Positions 11,015 through 20,741 of a stretch of DNA of 55,347 nt are shown here, piece by piece (position 1 is the stretch's first letter; every line of letters starts with the position of its first letter). Below the pieces are notes generated by a model that worked only from the letters and a program-made list of their open reading frames with translations, did not search any database and was not told the origin of the DNA. The position numbers and the translations under genes are program-made. The stretch is taken from assembly GCF_017811755.1 (NCBI RefSeq), contig NZ_JADDJF010000021.1, positions 1 through 55,347 on the forward strand. Direction: 5' to 3'. Origin of the DNA: Pararhodobacter sp. SW119 (GTDB taxonomy: Bacteria; Pseudomonadota; Alphaproteobacteria; Rhodobacterales; Rhodobacteraceae).

Positions 11015-11743
11015 CTAGCCCCCGGCGCTGCGCGCGACCAGTTCGCGGCCATAGGCGCTGTACAACTGCCCTGTGCGGAGTTCGGCAACCTCGCTGATTT
11101 CCTCCAGCCGGCCCAAACGCAGCACGCCCAACCGGTCGCAGAGGAAGGAGACGATGGGCAGGTCGTGCGTCACCAGCAGGTAGGTCAGCCCGCGTTCGGC
11201 GCGCAGGTCGGCGAGCAGGTTCAGGATCTCGGCCTGCACCGACACGTCCAGCGCCGAGGTCGGTTCGTCGAGCAGCAGCACCCCCGGCTCCAGCATCAGG
11301 GCGCGGGCGATGGCGACGCGCTGGCGCTGGCCGCCTGACAGCTGGTGCGGCAGGCGAAACCGGAACCGGCGCGACAGGCCGACGGCATCGAGCATCGCCA
11401 GAACCTTGCCGTCGCGCCCGGCGATACGGTGCACCGCCAGCGGCTCCGACAGCGTATCGTCGACCGTGCGCCGCGGATGGAGCGAGCCGTAGGGATCCTG
11501 AAACACCATCTGCACGCGGCGCACGAAGGCCGCATCGCGCCGCCGGCCCATTGCGTCGCCACCGACGCGGATGCTGCCGGTCCATTCATGCGCCTGACCG
11601 GCGATCGCCTTCAGGATCGTCGACTTGCCCGACCCGGATTCGCCCACCAGCGCGAAGCTTTCGCCCCGGCCCACCTGAAAGCTGACGCCATGCACCACGG
11701 GCGTGCCGTTGAAGGAGACCGTCAGATCCTCGATCCCGATCAT
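11015..11743 (-). CDS. ABC transporter ATP-binding protein, DppF/OppF type
   Basis: This 242-aa ATPase is the second of the paired nucleotide-binding subunits of a peptide/opine/nickel (PepT) family importer. The Walker A motif is GESGSGKST, the signature is LSGGQRQRVAIARAL, Walker B is [11 protein letters not shown], and the H-loop is VTHDL. The ATG at 11743 overlaps the stop of the upstream ATPase gene by four bases (ATGA), showing coupling. It is shorter than typical OppF, ending soon after the H-loop and lacking the long oligopeptide-transporter C-terminal extension. Confidence 0.93.
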   Translation of the reverse strand: MIGIEDLTVSFNGTPVVHGVSFQVGRGESFALVGESGSGKSTILKAIAGQAHEWTGSIRVGGDAMGRRRDAAFVRRVQMVFQDPYGSLHPRRTVDDTLSEPLAVHRIAGRDGKVLAMLDAVGLSRRFRFRLPHQLSGGQRQRVAIARALMLEPGVLLLDEPTSALDVSVQAEILNLLADLRAERGLTYLLVTHDLPIVSFLCDRLGVLRLGRLEEISEVAELRTGQLYSAYGRELVARSAGG

Positions 11744-12573
11744 GTGCCGGCCCCGATGGCGTCGCGGTCCAGCACCGGCAGGCGCGTGCGCGTCTCGTTC
11801 AGTTGCGGGACCGAGGCGAGGAGGCCGCGCGTGTAGGGATGGGTCGCCGCGTGCAGATCGCCGGCCGCGCATTCCTCGACCACCTTGCCGGCATACATGA
11901 CCAGGATCCGGTCGCACCAGCGCGCCACCATGTCGAGGTCGTGGCTGATCAGGATCAGCCCCATCCCCCGCCGGCGCACCAGATCGTCCAGGATCTCCAG
12001 CACCGTCGCGCGGACCGAGACATCCAGCGCCGAGGTGGGTTCATCCGCGATCATCAGGTCGGGCTGCAGCACCACCATCATGGCGATCATCACCCGCTGG
12101 CCCATCCCGCCCGACACCTCGTGCGGGTACAGCCGGTAGACGCGCTCGGGGTCGTTGATGCGCACGGCCTCCAGCACCTCCATCACCGCGCGGCGGCGGG
12201 CGCGGGCGGGCAGGCGCTGGTGGAACTGCAGTGCCTCGCCGATCTGCTCGCCGATGCGGATGACGGGATTGAGGCTGAACTTGGGGTCCTGCATGACCAT
12301 CGACATGCGTGCCCCGCGCAGCTTACGAAAGCCGGATTCGGACAGCCCGCGCAGGTCGATCCCGTCGAACTCCAGCCGGTCCGCTGTCACCCGCCCCGGC
12401 GGGCCGATCAGCCCCATCAGCGCGCGCCCGGTCATCGACTTGCCCGACCCGCTTTCGCCCACGATCCCTAGCCGCTCGCGCCCCAGATCGATACTCAGAC
12501 CCTTCACCACCTCGACCTCGCCCTGATCGGTCGGAAACCGGACGCGCAGGTTCTCGACGCGCAGCAGGCTCAT
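11740..12573 (-). CDS. ABC transporter ATP-binding protein, DppD/OppD type
   Basis: This is a 277-aa ATPase subunit of the same importer. Walker A is [11 protein letters not shown], the signature is [14 protein letters not shown], Walker B is [12 protein letters not shown], and the H-loop is [15 protein letters not shown]-terminal piece ([19 protein letters not shown]) matches the oligopeptide-transporter C-terminal region. The ATG at 12573 overlaps the preceding permease stop by four bases. The start lies at the expected [11 protein letters not shown] family N-terminus. Confidence 0.94.
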   Translation of the reverse strand: MSLLRVENLRVRFPTDQGEVEVVKGLSIDLGRERLGIVGESGSGKSMTGRALMGLIGPPGRVTADRLEFDGIDLRGLSESGFRKLRGARMSMVMQDPKFSLNPVIRIGEQIGEALQFHQRLPARARRRAVMEVLEAVRINDPERVYRLYPHEVSGGMGQRVMIAMMVVLQPDLMIADEPTSALDVSVRATVLEILDDLVRRRGMGLILISHDLDMVARWCDRILVMYAGKVVEECAAGDLHAATHPYTRGLLASVPQLNETRTRLPVLDRDAIGAGT

Positions 12574-13478
12574 GATTTCACCTTCTGCTTGGGGTCGAGC
12601 ACGTCGCGCAGCCCGTCCCCGAAGAGGCAAAAGCCGAGCGACACGATGACGATGGCGAAGCCCGGCATGGTCGCGACCCACCACTGGTCGAGGATGAAGG
12701 CCCGCCCGCGCGAGATCATCGCCCCCCATTCCGGCATCGGCGGCTGCGCGCCGAGGCCCAGAAAGCCCAAGCCCGCCGCGGTGAGAATGATGCCCGCCAT
12801 GTCCAGCGTCACCCGGACGATGGTCGAGGAGAGGCAAAGCGGGATGACATGCCGCCATATGACGCGGGCGTGGCTGGCGCCCTGCATCTGCACCGCGGCG
12901 ATGAACTCGGCGGTGCGAAAGGTCAGCGTCTCGGCCCGCGCGATGCGGGCGTAGACGGGCCAGGCGGTGATGGCGATGGCGATGACCGCATTCTCGATCC
13001 CCGGGCCCAGGGCCGCGACGAAGGCCAGCGCCAGGATCAGCCGCGGCATCGACAGGAAGACATCGGTCACCCCCATCAGCACCCGGTCCACCCAGCCGCC
13101 GAAATAGCCCGACACCGCGCCGACGATCAGCCCCAGTGGCGCCGCGATCACCGCCACCAGCAGCACGATCATCAGCGTGATGCGCGCGCCGTGGATCACC
13201 CGGCTGTAGATGTCGCGGCCCAGCTCGTCCGTGCCCATCCAGTGCGCGACAGACGGCGGCTGCAGTCGGTTCTGCAGGCTGCCCTCAAACGGCGAATAGG
13301 GCGCGATCCAGGACGCGAAGGCGGCGACCAGCAACAAAGCTATGATGATCGCCAGCCCCACCATCGCCAGCGGGTTGCGCGACAGCGCGCGCACCACGCG
13401 GTAGAACTGCCCCAGCTTCGCCTGTGCCCGCGTCTCGGGGTCCTCGCTGAGCAGCCAGTCGCGGGACAGGACGTTCAT
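12570..13478 (-). CDS. ABC transporter permease, DppC/OppC type
   Basis: This is a 302-aa inner-membrane permease. An N-terminal helix (LAMVGLAIIIALLLVAAF) is followed by the DppC periplasmic loop with HWMGTDELGRDIYSRVIHGAR. Five more helices follow, carrying the EAA-type cytoplasmic coupling loop (GASHARVIWRHVIP). It overlaps the DppB-like gene upstream and the ATPase gene downstream by four bases each. It pairs with the next permease to form the transmembrane channel. The substrate cannot be read from the permease. Confidence 0.94.
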   Translation of the reverse strand: MNVLSRDWLLSEDPETRAQAKLGQFYRVVRALSRNPLAMVGLAIIIALLLVAAFASWIAPYSPFEGSLQNRLQPPSVAHWMGTDELGRDIYSRVIHGARITLMIVLLVAVIAAPLGLIVGAVSGYFGGWVDRVLMGVTDVFLSMPRLILALAFVAALGPGIENAVIAIAITAWPVYARIARAETLTFRTAEFIAAVQMQGASHARVIWRHVIPLCLSSTIVRVTLDMAGIILTAAGLGFLGLGAQPPMPEWGAMISRGRAFILDQWWVATMPGFAIVIVSLGFCLFGDGLRDVLDPKQKVKS

Positions 13479-14521
13479 GCGCGCGCCCTCGGGTCGAGCA
13501 GCCGGTAGAGCAGGTCCGACCCCTTGTTGATGCCGATGAAGACCGCGCCGATCACCAGCGTCGCGCCCAGAACCGCGTTCATGTCCGCGTTCAGCAGCGC
13601 CGTGGTCAGGTAGTTCCCGATCCCGGGCCAGGAAAACACCGTCTCGATCATCACCGACCCTTCCAGCAGCCCCGCGTAGCTGAGCCCGATCACCGTGATC
13701 AGCTGTACCCGGATGGGGCGGAAGGCGTGGCGCCAGATGATCACGCGCTCCGGCGCGCCCTTGACCCGCGCGGTGATGATGTATTCCTGACCCAACTGCT
13801 CCAGCATGAAGCTGCGGGTCATCCGGGCGATGTAGGCCAGACTGAAGAACCCCAGGATCGTCGCCGGCAGCACGATATGCGAGAAGGCGGAGCGGAAGGC
13901 CCGCATGTCGCCCGCGATCAGGCTGTCGATCAGCAAAAGCCCGGTGCGCACCGGCACCATCCCGTCCATGAAGATGTCGATCCGCCCCGGCCCGCCGACC
14001 AGCCGGAACTTGGCGTAGAAGATCACCAGACCGACCAGCCCCAACCAGAACGCGGGGATCGCATAGCCCGCCAGCCCCAGCACGCGGATCACCTGATCGA
14101 TCCACGTCCCCTGCCGCGCCGCCGCGATCACCCCCATCGGCACCCCGACGACGACCCCGATGATGATGCCCAGCGTCGCCATTTCCAGCGTCGCCGGAAA
14201 GACGCGGGCCAGATCCTCGGCCACCGGGCGGCCGGTACCGACCGAGCGGCCAAGGTCGCCCTGCACCACATCGAGGACATAGCGGGCGAACTGCACGATC
14301 ATCGGATCGTCGAGTCCCATCGCCAGCCGCGCGGCCTCGTAGGTCTCGCGGCTGGCGCGGTCGCCGACGACGGCCAGCACCGGGTCGATCGGCACGACGC
14401 GTCCAATCACGAAGGTGATCGCCAGCAGGCCGAGAAAGGTGAAGGCGACTGTCACCACCAGCCAGAAAAGCGGCGCGGCGCGGCTGGCGAAGGGGCCAAT
14501 CCGGCGAAGGGCGTCGGCCAT
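13475..14521 (-). CDS. ABC transporter permease, DppB/OppB type
   Basis: This is a 348-aa inner-membrane permease and the first gene of the four-gene minus-strand operon. Six hydrophobic segments are visible, with the DppB features MGLDDPMIVQFARY, GDLGRSVGTGRPV and the coupling loop VKGAPERVIIWRHAFRP. The ATG at 14521 has a strong purine-rich site (GAGGAGGAG) immediately upstream, which decides the start over an in-frame ATG further 5'. The promoter is shared with the divergent XRE-cupin regulator, so the whole importer, including the substrate-binding protein on the other strand, is probably controlled from that one intergenic region. Confidence 0.93.
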   Translation of the reverse strand: MADALRRIGPFASRAAPLFWLVVTVAFTFLGLLAITFVIGRVVPIDPVLAVVGDRASRETYEAARLAMGLDDPMIVQFARYVLDVVQGDLGRSVGTGRPVAEDLARVFPATLEMATLGIIIGVVVGVPMGVIAAARQGTWIDQVIRVLGLAGYAIPAFWLGLVGLVIFYAKFRLVGGPGRIDIFMDGMVPVRTGLLLIDSLIAGDMRAFRSAFSHIVLPATILGFFSLAYIARMTRSFMLEQLGQEYIITARVKGAPERVIIWRHAFRPIRVQLITVIGLSYAGLLEGSVMIETVFSWPGIGNYLTTALLNADMNAVLGATLVIGAVFIGINKGSDLLYRLLDPRARA

Positions 14522-14569
14522 GCGTCTCCTCCTCGGGGCGGGTTCGGGGCGAGGGCTGGACATGGCTCT

Positions 14570-14599
14570 ATCAAAATTTCTTTGACTGATCAAAAATTT
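14570..14599. promoter_or_regulatory. Probable operator/divergent promoter: A+T-rich direct repeat
   Basis: Two near-identical A+T-rich boxes, ATCAAAATTT (14570-14579) and ATCAAAAATTT (14589-14599), are spaced 19 bp start to start, about two helical turns. They lie in the 124-bp gap between the DppB-like gene and the XRE-cupin gene. A TTGACT hexamer (14582-14587) between them could be a -35 element. This is a likely binding site of the adjacent XRE regulator, by inference. Confidence 0.5.
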
Positions 14600-14645
14600 T
14601 TTACTAGCTTCGGGACCGAAAGATGCAGGCCCAGCAAGGAGCGTC

Positions 14646-15296
14646 ATGTCCGAACTGCTGCGACAGACCGATGCGACCGCCGCGCAGGCCCCGCAGTTCG
14701 GCGGCCGCATCCGCGAATTGCGCCGCAAGGCCGGTCTGACGCTGCAGGCCTTGGCCGACGAGGCCGGGATCTCGGTCGGTTTCCTCAGCCAGGTGGAACG
14801 CAACAAGGCGACACCGTCGCTGGGCACGCTGGCCAGCCTCGCCACCGCGCTGGAGGCCGAGATCGACTGGTTCGTCGCCACCCCGCAACCCGCCGACGCC
14901 GTCACACGGGCGGGCGAGCGGGTGCTCTTTTCCATCGCCGACAGCTCGCTGGGGTACGAGCGGCTGGATACGCGCCTGCCCGGCGGCACGCTCTCGTCGC
15001 TGATCATCCACATCCCCGAAGGCTATGCCTCGGAACTCACCCGCCACACGGGCGAGGAGTTGATCGTCGTCCTCGACGGCTGCCTGCGCCAGACCCTGGG
15101 CGACGCGGTGATCGACCTCAATCCCGGCGATTCGCTGCATTTCATGGGCGATACGCCGCATGCCTTCGCCAATGTCGGCGCCGGCCCGGCCCGGCTTCTG
15201 TGGACCGGAACCTCGCCGCGCCTCATCGGCAACGCGTCCGACCGCAACCAGGCGGGACAACCCGCCGCACCTTCCGAAGACAGGAGAGGACCATGA
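14646..15296 (+). CDS. XRE-family transcriptional regulator with C-terminal cupin domain
   Basis: This is a 216-aa DNA-binding regulator. The helix-turn-helix lies at about residues 20-75 (IRELRRKAGLTLQALADEAG, then FLSQVERNKATPSLGTLASL). The cupin sensor domain covers about 110-195 (HTGEELIVVLDGCLRQTLGD, NPGDSLHFMGDTPHAFANV). This architecture usually senses a small metabolite. The stop overlaps the start of the substrate-binding protein gene by four bases (ATGA), so regulator and binding protein are translationally coupled. It is divergent from the rest of the importer, and repeated A+T-rich boxes sit in the shared promoter. Confidence 0.93.
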   Translation: MSELLRQTDATAAQAPQFGGRIRELRRKAGLTLQALADEAGISVGFLSQVERNKATPSLGTLASLATALEAEIDWFVATPQPADAVTRAGERVLFSIADSSLGYERLDTRLPGGTLSSLIIHIPEGYASELTRHTGEELIVVLDGCLRQTLGDAVIDLNPGDSLHFMGDTPHAFANVGAGPARLLWTGTSPRLIGNASDRNQAGQPAAPSEDRRGP

Positions 15297-16879
15297 AGTT
15301 ACTGAGAACCACCCTGGCCGTCAGCCTTCTGGCGCTGGCCACCGCCCCGGCACTGGCCGCGACGCCCGACAACGCGCTGGTCATCGCGCAGAACATCGAC
15401 GACATCGTGACCATCGACCCGGCGACGGCCTACGAGTTCTCCTCGGGCGAATACGTCACCAACACCTACGACCAGCTGGTGCAATACGACGCCACCGACA
15501 CCGAGACGCTGGCCCCCGGCCTCGCAACGGAATGGGAGATCGACGCCGAGAACCGCACGATCACCTTCACCCTGCGCGAGGGCGTGACCTTCCATTCCGG
15601 CAACCCGCTACGGGCCGAAGACGTGGTGGGCAGCTGGCGCCGCGTCATGGTGCTGGACCGCGCGCCCGCGTTCATCCTGGGCAACCTCGGCTGGAACGCC
15701 GACAATATCGACGAGATGGCGACCGCCGACGGCAACACCGTGACCATCCGCTGGGAAGGCGACTATGCGCCGTCCTTCGTGATGAACGTGCTGGCCTCGC
15801 GCCCGGCTTCGGTCGTCGACATGGAAACCGTCATGAGCCACGAGGTCGACGGCGACATGGGCCATGACTGGCTCAACCAGAACAGCGCCGGCACCGGCCC
15901 CTTCACCCTGCGCACCTTCCGCCCGGGCGAGGTGCTGATGCTCGACGCCAACCCCGACTATTTCGGCGGCGCCCCGGCGATGGAGCAGATCCTGATCCGC
16001 CACGTCGCCGAAGCCTCGACCCAGCGGCTGTTGCTGGAATCCGGCGATGTGGACATGGCCAAGAACCTGACGCCCGACCAGGTCGCGGGGCTGGAAGGCA
16101 ATGACGACATCCGCATCGAGACCTTCCCGCAGGCCGCCGTCCACTGGTTCTCCTTCAACCAGAAGACCGAGAGCCTGACCAATCCCGCTCTCTGGCACGC
16201 CGCGCGCTATCTGGTCGATTACGAGGGGATGGCCGATAGCTTCCTCAAGGGGCAGATGCAGGTGCATCAGGCGTTCTGGCCCGCGGGTTTCCCCGGCGCG
16301 CTGACCGACACGCCCTTCACCTACGACCCCGAGCGTGCGCGCGAGATCCTCGAGGAAGGCGGGGTGGAACTGCCGATCACCGTCACGCTGGACGTGATCA
16401 ACGCCAACCCCTTCAACGACATGGCGCAGTCGCTGCAGCAGACCTTCGCCGAGGCCGGAATCAACTTCGAGATCCTGCCGGGCACCGGCGCGCAGGTCAT
16501 CACCAAGTACCGCGCCCGCACGCACGAGGCGATGCTGCTCTACTGGGGGCCGGACTTCATGGACCCGCATTCGAACGCCAAGGCGTTCGCCTACAACGCC
16601 GACAACTCGGACGACGCCTATGTCTCGACCACGACCTGGCGCAACGCCTGGATGCCGCCCGAGGAGATCAACGAGCTGACCATGGCCGCGCTGGCCGAGC
16701 AGGACACCGACCGCCGCAACGAGATGTATCTGGAACTGCAGCGCGAGATGCAGCGCGAGGCGCCCTTCGTGATCATGTTCCAGGCGGTCAAGCAGGTCGC
16801 CATGGCCGACAATGTGCAGGGCTTCGTCAACGGCTCGAACTCGGACTTCGTCTACTACCGGCTGGTCGAAAAGAACTGA
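15293..16879 (+). CDS. ABC transporter substrate-binding protein, SBP_bac_5 (Dpp/Opp) family
   Basis: This is a 528-aa periplasmic binding protein. A clear Sec signal peptide (KLLRTTLAVSLLALATAPALA) is followed by the family 5 features DPATAYEF, YDQLVQYD, LAPGLATEWEID and ITFTLREGVTFHSGNP. The C-terminal part has YWGPDFMDPHSNAKAFAYN and REAPFVIMFQ. Periplasmic peptides, opines or similar compounds are the expected ligands. Its partner permeases and ATPases lie divergently. The ATG at 15293 overlaps the regulator stop. Confidence 0.94.
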   Translation: MKLLRTTLAVSLLALATAPALAATPDNALVIAQNIDDIVTIDPATAYEFSSGEYVTNTYDQLVQYDATDTETLAPGLATEWEIDAENRTITFTLREGVTFHSGNPLRAEDVVGSWRRVMVLDRAPAFILGNLGWNADNIDEMATADGNTVTIRWEGDYAPSFVMNVLASRPASVVDMETVMSHEVDGDMGHDWLNQNSAGTGPFTLRTFRPGEVLMLDANPDYFGGAPAMEQILIRHVAEASTQRLLLESGDVDMAKNLTPDQVAGLEGNDDIRIETFPQAAVHWFSFNQKTESLTNPALWHAARYLVDYEGMADSFLKGQMQVHQAFWPAGFPGALTDTPFTYDPERAREILEEGGVELPITVTLDVINANPFNDMAQSLQQTFAEAGINFEILPGTGAQVITKYRARTHEAMLLYWGPDFMDPHSNAKAFAYNADNSDDAYVSTTTWRNAWMPPEEINELTMAALAEQDTDRRNEMYLELQREMQREAPFVIMFQAVKQVAMADNVQGFVNGSNSDFVYYRLVEKN

Positions 16880-16944
16880 CCGGGCCGACGCGACCACAGT
16901 CGGGCGGCGGCGTCGCGGCCGCCCGATCCCCTGAGGGAACCCCC

Positions 16945-17415
16945 ATGACTCCTGCCGATCCCGAGGCGGTCTTTGCCGCCCTTCACCGCGCCGCGCAGGA
17001 CGCCTGCGGCGCGCGGCTTTTCACCGTGACCGTGCTCGACCCCGCCGCGGGGCTGGCGCGGCGGGCCTATACCTCGCATCCGGCGGATTACCCGACCTCG
17101 GGGACGAAGCCGATCCAGCCCAACGCCTGGACCGCGCAGGTGATCGAGGGCGGGCGCAGTTTCGTGGCCAACAGCACCGCGGAATTCGCCCCCTATTTCG
17201 GCGACCACGAACTGATCAACCGACTGGGCTGCGAGGCGGCGATGAACATCCCGGTCAGGGACGACACGGGCCGGGTCGTGGCGACCGTGAACATCCTCGA
17301 CGCGGCCGGGCATTTCACGCCCGCGCGCGCTGCCGGGCTGGAGGGGCTGGTCGCCTCCCATCGCGGCGATCTTCTGGCGGCGATGGCGGCCGTCCCGATG
17401 GGGCCGCCGGCCTGA
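16945..17415 (+). CDS. GAF domain-containing protein
   Basis: This 156-aa soluble protein is essentially one GAF domain (LHRAAQDACGARLFTVTVLD, RRAYTSHPADYPTSGTKPI, NRLGCEAAMNIPV, VATVNILD). Free-standing GAF proteins may bind small ligands. It lies 65 bp downstream of the substrate-binding protein gene on the same strand and probably belongs to the same transcript. The family is sometimes encoded with amidase/hydrolase uptake operons, but no specific ligand can be inferred. It is convergent with the FAD monooxygenase gene. Confidence 0.88.
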   Translation: MTPADPEAVFAALHRAAQDACGARLFTVTVLDPAAGLARRAYTSHPADYPTSGTKPIQPNAWTAQVIEGGRSFVANSTAEFAPYFGDHELINRLGCEAAMNIPVRDDTGRVVATVNILDAAGHFTPARAAGLEGLVASHRGDLLAAMAAVPMGPPA

Positions 17416-17420
17416 AGGGC

Positions 17421-17434
17421 GTGCACGCGTGCAC
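17421..17434. repeat. 14-bp perfect palindrome between convergent genes
   Basis: GTGCACGCGTGCAC sits six bases after the GAF gene stop, in the 116-bp convergent gap. It has no T-tract, so it is not an obvious terminator, and its function is unknown. Confidence 0.4.
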
Positions 17435-17531
17435 ACTTTGGCAAGCCGTTGAAATCACACGCGTAATCTGCGCCGTTAACCGCAATGAAACTTCTGGCGC
17501 GGGAACCGGGTGCCCGCCGCGTCCCCCGCGC

Positions 17532-18779
17532 TCAGGACACGACGCGCAGCGACTCGACCCGGTCGAACCCCGCCGTGCGGGCATAGCCGCCGACCAGCGC
17601 CGCGCGTTCCGACGCCGGCAGCACCGCGTCGATGTCGTCGAACCCGGCCGGCGCGCGCTTCTCGACCTCGTCGATGACGCGCTCGGGCCCGCCCTTGCGG
17701 TTCAGCGCCACCACCTCGGCGGTGACGGCCAGGCGTTCGGCCTCGTAGCGGGCCAGGGCGGCGCGCGGATGCTCGGCTTCCGCCAGCCGGTCGGCCAGGC
17801 AACGCGCATCGAGGATCGCCTGGCTCGCCCCGTTCGACCCGACCGGGTACATCGGATGCGCCGCGTCGCCCAGAAGCGTGACCAGCCCGAAGGTCCAGCG
17901 CGGCAGCGGGTCGCGATCGGCCATCGGGTATTCGTAGATCGACGGCGTGGCGCGCACCAGCGCGGCGATATCGACCCCGGGCACGGTGAAGCGCCGCGCA
18001 TAGGGCAAGACCTGCGCCAGCGAGGCCGGGCGCGACCAGTTGTCGGGCGGCGGCGGCGCAACCGCCGGGTCCTTGGTGCGGATGTTGACCACCCAGTTCA
18101 TCAATTGCCGCCCGCCCTCGACCGGGGTGATCGGATAGAGGACCAGCTTGCCGCCCATGCCCCCGGCGATCGCCATGGTCAGCCCGTCCTGCCAGACCGG
18201 CCAGTCGGCGGCGCCGCGCCACATGACGACGCCGTTCCAGCTGGGCGCGCCCTCGTCGGGATAGAACTTCCGGCGGCCCACCGAATGGATGCCGTCGGCG
18301 CAGATCAGGACCGCGCCGCGCACGGTTTCCGCGGCACCGCCTTCGGCGGCGTCAAGGAACTGCGCGGTCACCCCGCCCTCGTCCTGCACGAACCCGGCCA
18401 GCCGCCGGCCGGTGCGCACCGCGCCCGGCCCCATGCGGTTCAGCACCGCCTGATAGAGCATGTTCTGCAACCGCCCGCGATGGATCGAGAATTGCGGCAG
18501 GTCGTGCCCGGCATCGAGCCCGCGCGGCTCGCGCCAGACTTCCTGCCCGGTGCGCGTCAGATAGCGCAGTTCGCGCGTGCGGATGGCGATGGAATCGAGC
18601 ATCGGCAGCAGGCCCAGCCCGTCCAGTTCGCGGATCGCATGGGGCAGGACGTTGATGCCGACCCCGACCTCGCGCACCCTCGTCGCGGCCTCGTAGATGC
18701 GCACCGGGATGCCCCGCGCGTGCAGCATCAGCGCGGTGGTCAGCCCGCCGATTCCGGCGCCTGCGACGATGACGGTCAT
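17532..18779 (-). CDS. FAD-dependent aromatic monooxygenase (salicylate hydroxylase-like)
   Basis: This is a 415-aa class A flavoprotein monooxygenase using NAD(P)H and oxygen. FAD-binding motifs are GAGIGGL (residues 7-13), the central CADGIHS, and GDAAHPMYPVGSNGASQA at about 304-321. The overall length and motif order resemble salicylate or 3-hydroxybenzoate 6-hydroxylases. It is the last gene of the Liv-type ABC operon and lies three bases after the cupin stop, so co-expression is very likely. The inference is that the importer brings in an aromatic or heteroaromatic acid that this enzyme hydroxylates. The real substrate is unknown. Confidence 0.88.
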   Translation of the reverse strand: MTVIVAGAGIGGLTTALMLHARGIPVRIYEAATRVREVGVGINVLPHAIRELDGLGLLPMLDSIAIRTRELRYLTRTGQEVWREPRGLDAGHDLPQFSIHRGRLQNMLYQAVLNRMGPGAVRTGRRLAGFVQDEGGVTAQFLDAAEGGAAETVRGAVLICADGIHSVGRRKFYPDEGAPSWNGVVMWRGAADWPVWQDGLTMAIAGGMGGKLVLYPITPVEGGRQLMNWVVNIRTKDPAVAPPPPDNWSRPASLAQVLPYARRFTVPGVDIAALVRATPSIYEYPMADRDPLPRWTFGLVTLLGDAAHPMYPVGSNGASQAILDARCLADRLAEAEHPRAALARYEAERLAVTAEVVALNRKGGPERVIDEVEKRAPAGFDDIDAVLPASERAALVGGYARTAGFDRVESLRVVS

Positions 18780-18782
18780 GCC

Positions 18783-19241
18783 TCAACCCTCCTCTGGCGG
18801 GGGCAGGAAGTCGACCTCGTGCTGCGCCGACAGCGCGACCACGTCGGCCGGATTCGGGTTCGGCCCCAGATTGTGAATGCCCCAGAACAGATCATAGAGC
18901 CGGCCGGTCGGCGCAACCCAGAAGAGACACTTGATCGTGCGATCCGACTTGTTGAAGATGCCATGCGGTATCCCCATTGGCAACCGCACCAGGTCGCCGG
19001 GGGTGGCGCGGGCCTCCTTGCCGTCGAGCGTGAAGTCGAACTCGCCCTCGAGGATATAGAGGAACTCGTCCTGCGTCGGGTGGATATGCGGCGGCACGAA
19101 GGTGCCCGGCGGAAAGGTCGCGTGCCAGGAAAAGGAGTTCTCGGACTTCTGCTTCGGCACGTAGATCTGGCCCAGGATGTTCCATTCGATACCGTCCATC
19201 CCCTGCCCCATCGGGGTCACGCCGGCGGTCATGGTGGTCAT
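18783..19241 (-). CDS. Cupin domain protein
   Basis: This 152-aa single-domain cupin has motif 1 PPHIHPTQDEFLYILEGEFDF (two His and Glu for a metal) and motif 2 PGDLVRLPMGIPHGIFN (His). The full metal set appears present, so it may be a dioxygenase-like enzyme or isomerase rather than a structural cupin. It sits between the LivF-like ATPase (37-bp gap) and the FAD monooxygenase (3-bp gap). A step next to the hydroxylation in the same pathway is inferred. Confidence 0.85.
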   Translation of the reverse strand: MTTMTAGVTPMGQGMDGIEWNILGQIYVPKQKSENSFSWHATFPPGTFVPPHIHPTQDEFLYILEGEFDFTLDGKEARATPGDLVRLPMGIPHGIFNKSDRTIKCLFWVAPTGRLYDLFWGIHNLGPNPNPADVVALSAQHEVDFLPPPEEG

Positions 19242-19278
19242 GTGTCCTACTCCTCTGTCGGTGGTGCGGGTCCTTGCG

Positions 19279-19967
<689 letters not shown>

Positions 19968-19974
<7 letters not shown>

Positions 19975-20741
19975 CCCGCAGCCCCCGAAGCAGTGGTTTC
20001 TTCCTCGCCCAGGTAGGCGCCGCGCACTTCGGCATTGGCGCGGATCTCGTCGGGGGTGCCGGTGGCGATGATCTGGCCGTAGACCAGCACCGAGACCCGG
20101 TCGGCCAGCGCGAAGACGGCGTTCATGTCATGCTCGACCAGCAGGATGGTCTGCGTGCCCTTGATCTGCTGCATCAGGTCCAGCAGTTGCGCGGCCTCCT
20201 CGCGGCCGGTGCCGGCAAAGGGCTCGTCCAGCAGCAGAAGCCGCGGCGCGGTGGCCAGGGCGATGGCGAATTCCAGCTGCCGATGCTCGCCATGCGAGAG
20301 GTTGCGCGCGATGTCCTGCGCGCGGTCGGCCAGCCCGACCTGGCGCAGGAACACCATCGCCGCATCGTTCAGCCCCGCCTCGGCATCGGCGCGGCCGAAA
20401 AAGCGAAAGCTCGACCCGCTGCGCGCCTGCACCGCCAGCGCGACGTTCTGCAGCACCGTGAAGCCGTGCAGGATGGTGGTGATCTGGAACGACCGCGCCA
20501 TGCCCCGGCGCACCCGCCCGGCCATGTCCAGATGCGTGATGTCCTGCCCGTCGTAGACCACCTGCCCGGCATCGGGGCGCAACTGGCCCGACAGCTGCGA
20601 GACCAGCGTCGTCTTGCCCGCGCCGTTCGGCCCGATGACCGCGTGCAACTCGCCCGGCGCGATATCGAGGCTGATGCCATCGGTCACCGCCAGCGCGCCG
20701 AAACGCTTCTGCAGGTCGCGGATTTCCAGCCGCGCGCTCAT
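19968..20741 (-). CDS. Branched-chain-type ABC transporter ATP-binding protein (LivG family)
   Basis: This 257-aa ATPase has Walker A GPNGAGKTT, the signature LSHGEHRQLEFAIAL (the SHGE form seen in many LivG relatives), Walker B LLLLDEPFAGTG and the H-loop VEHDM. The ATG at 20741 overlaps the LivM stop by four bases. It is the second nucleotide-binding subunit of the importer. Confidence 0.94.
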
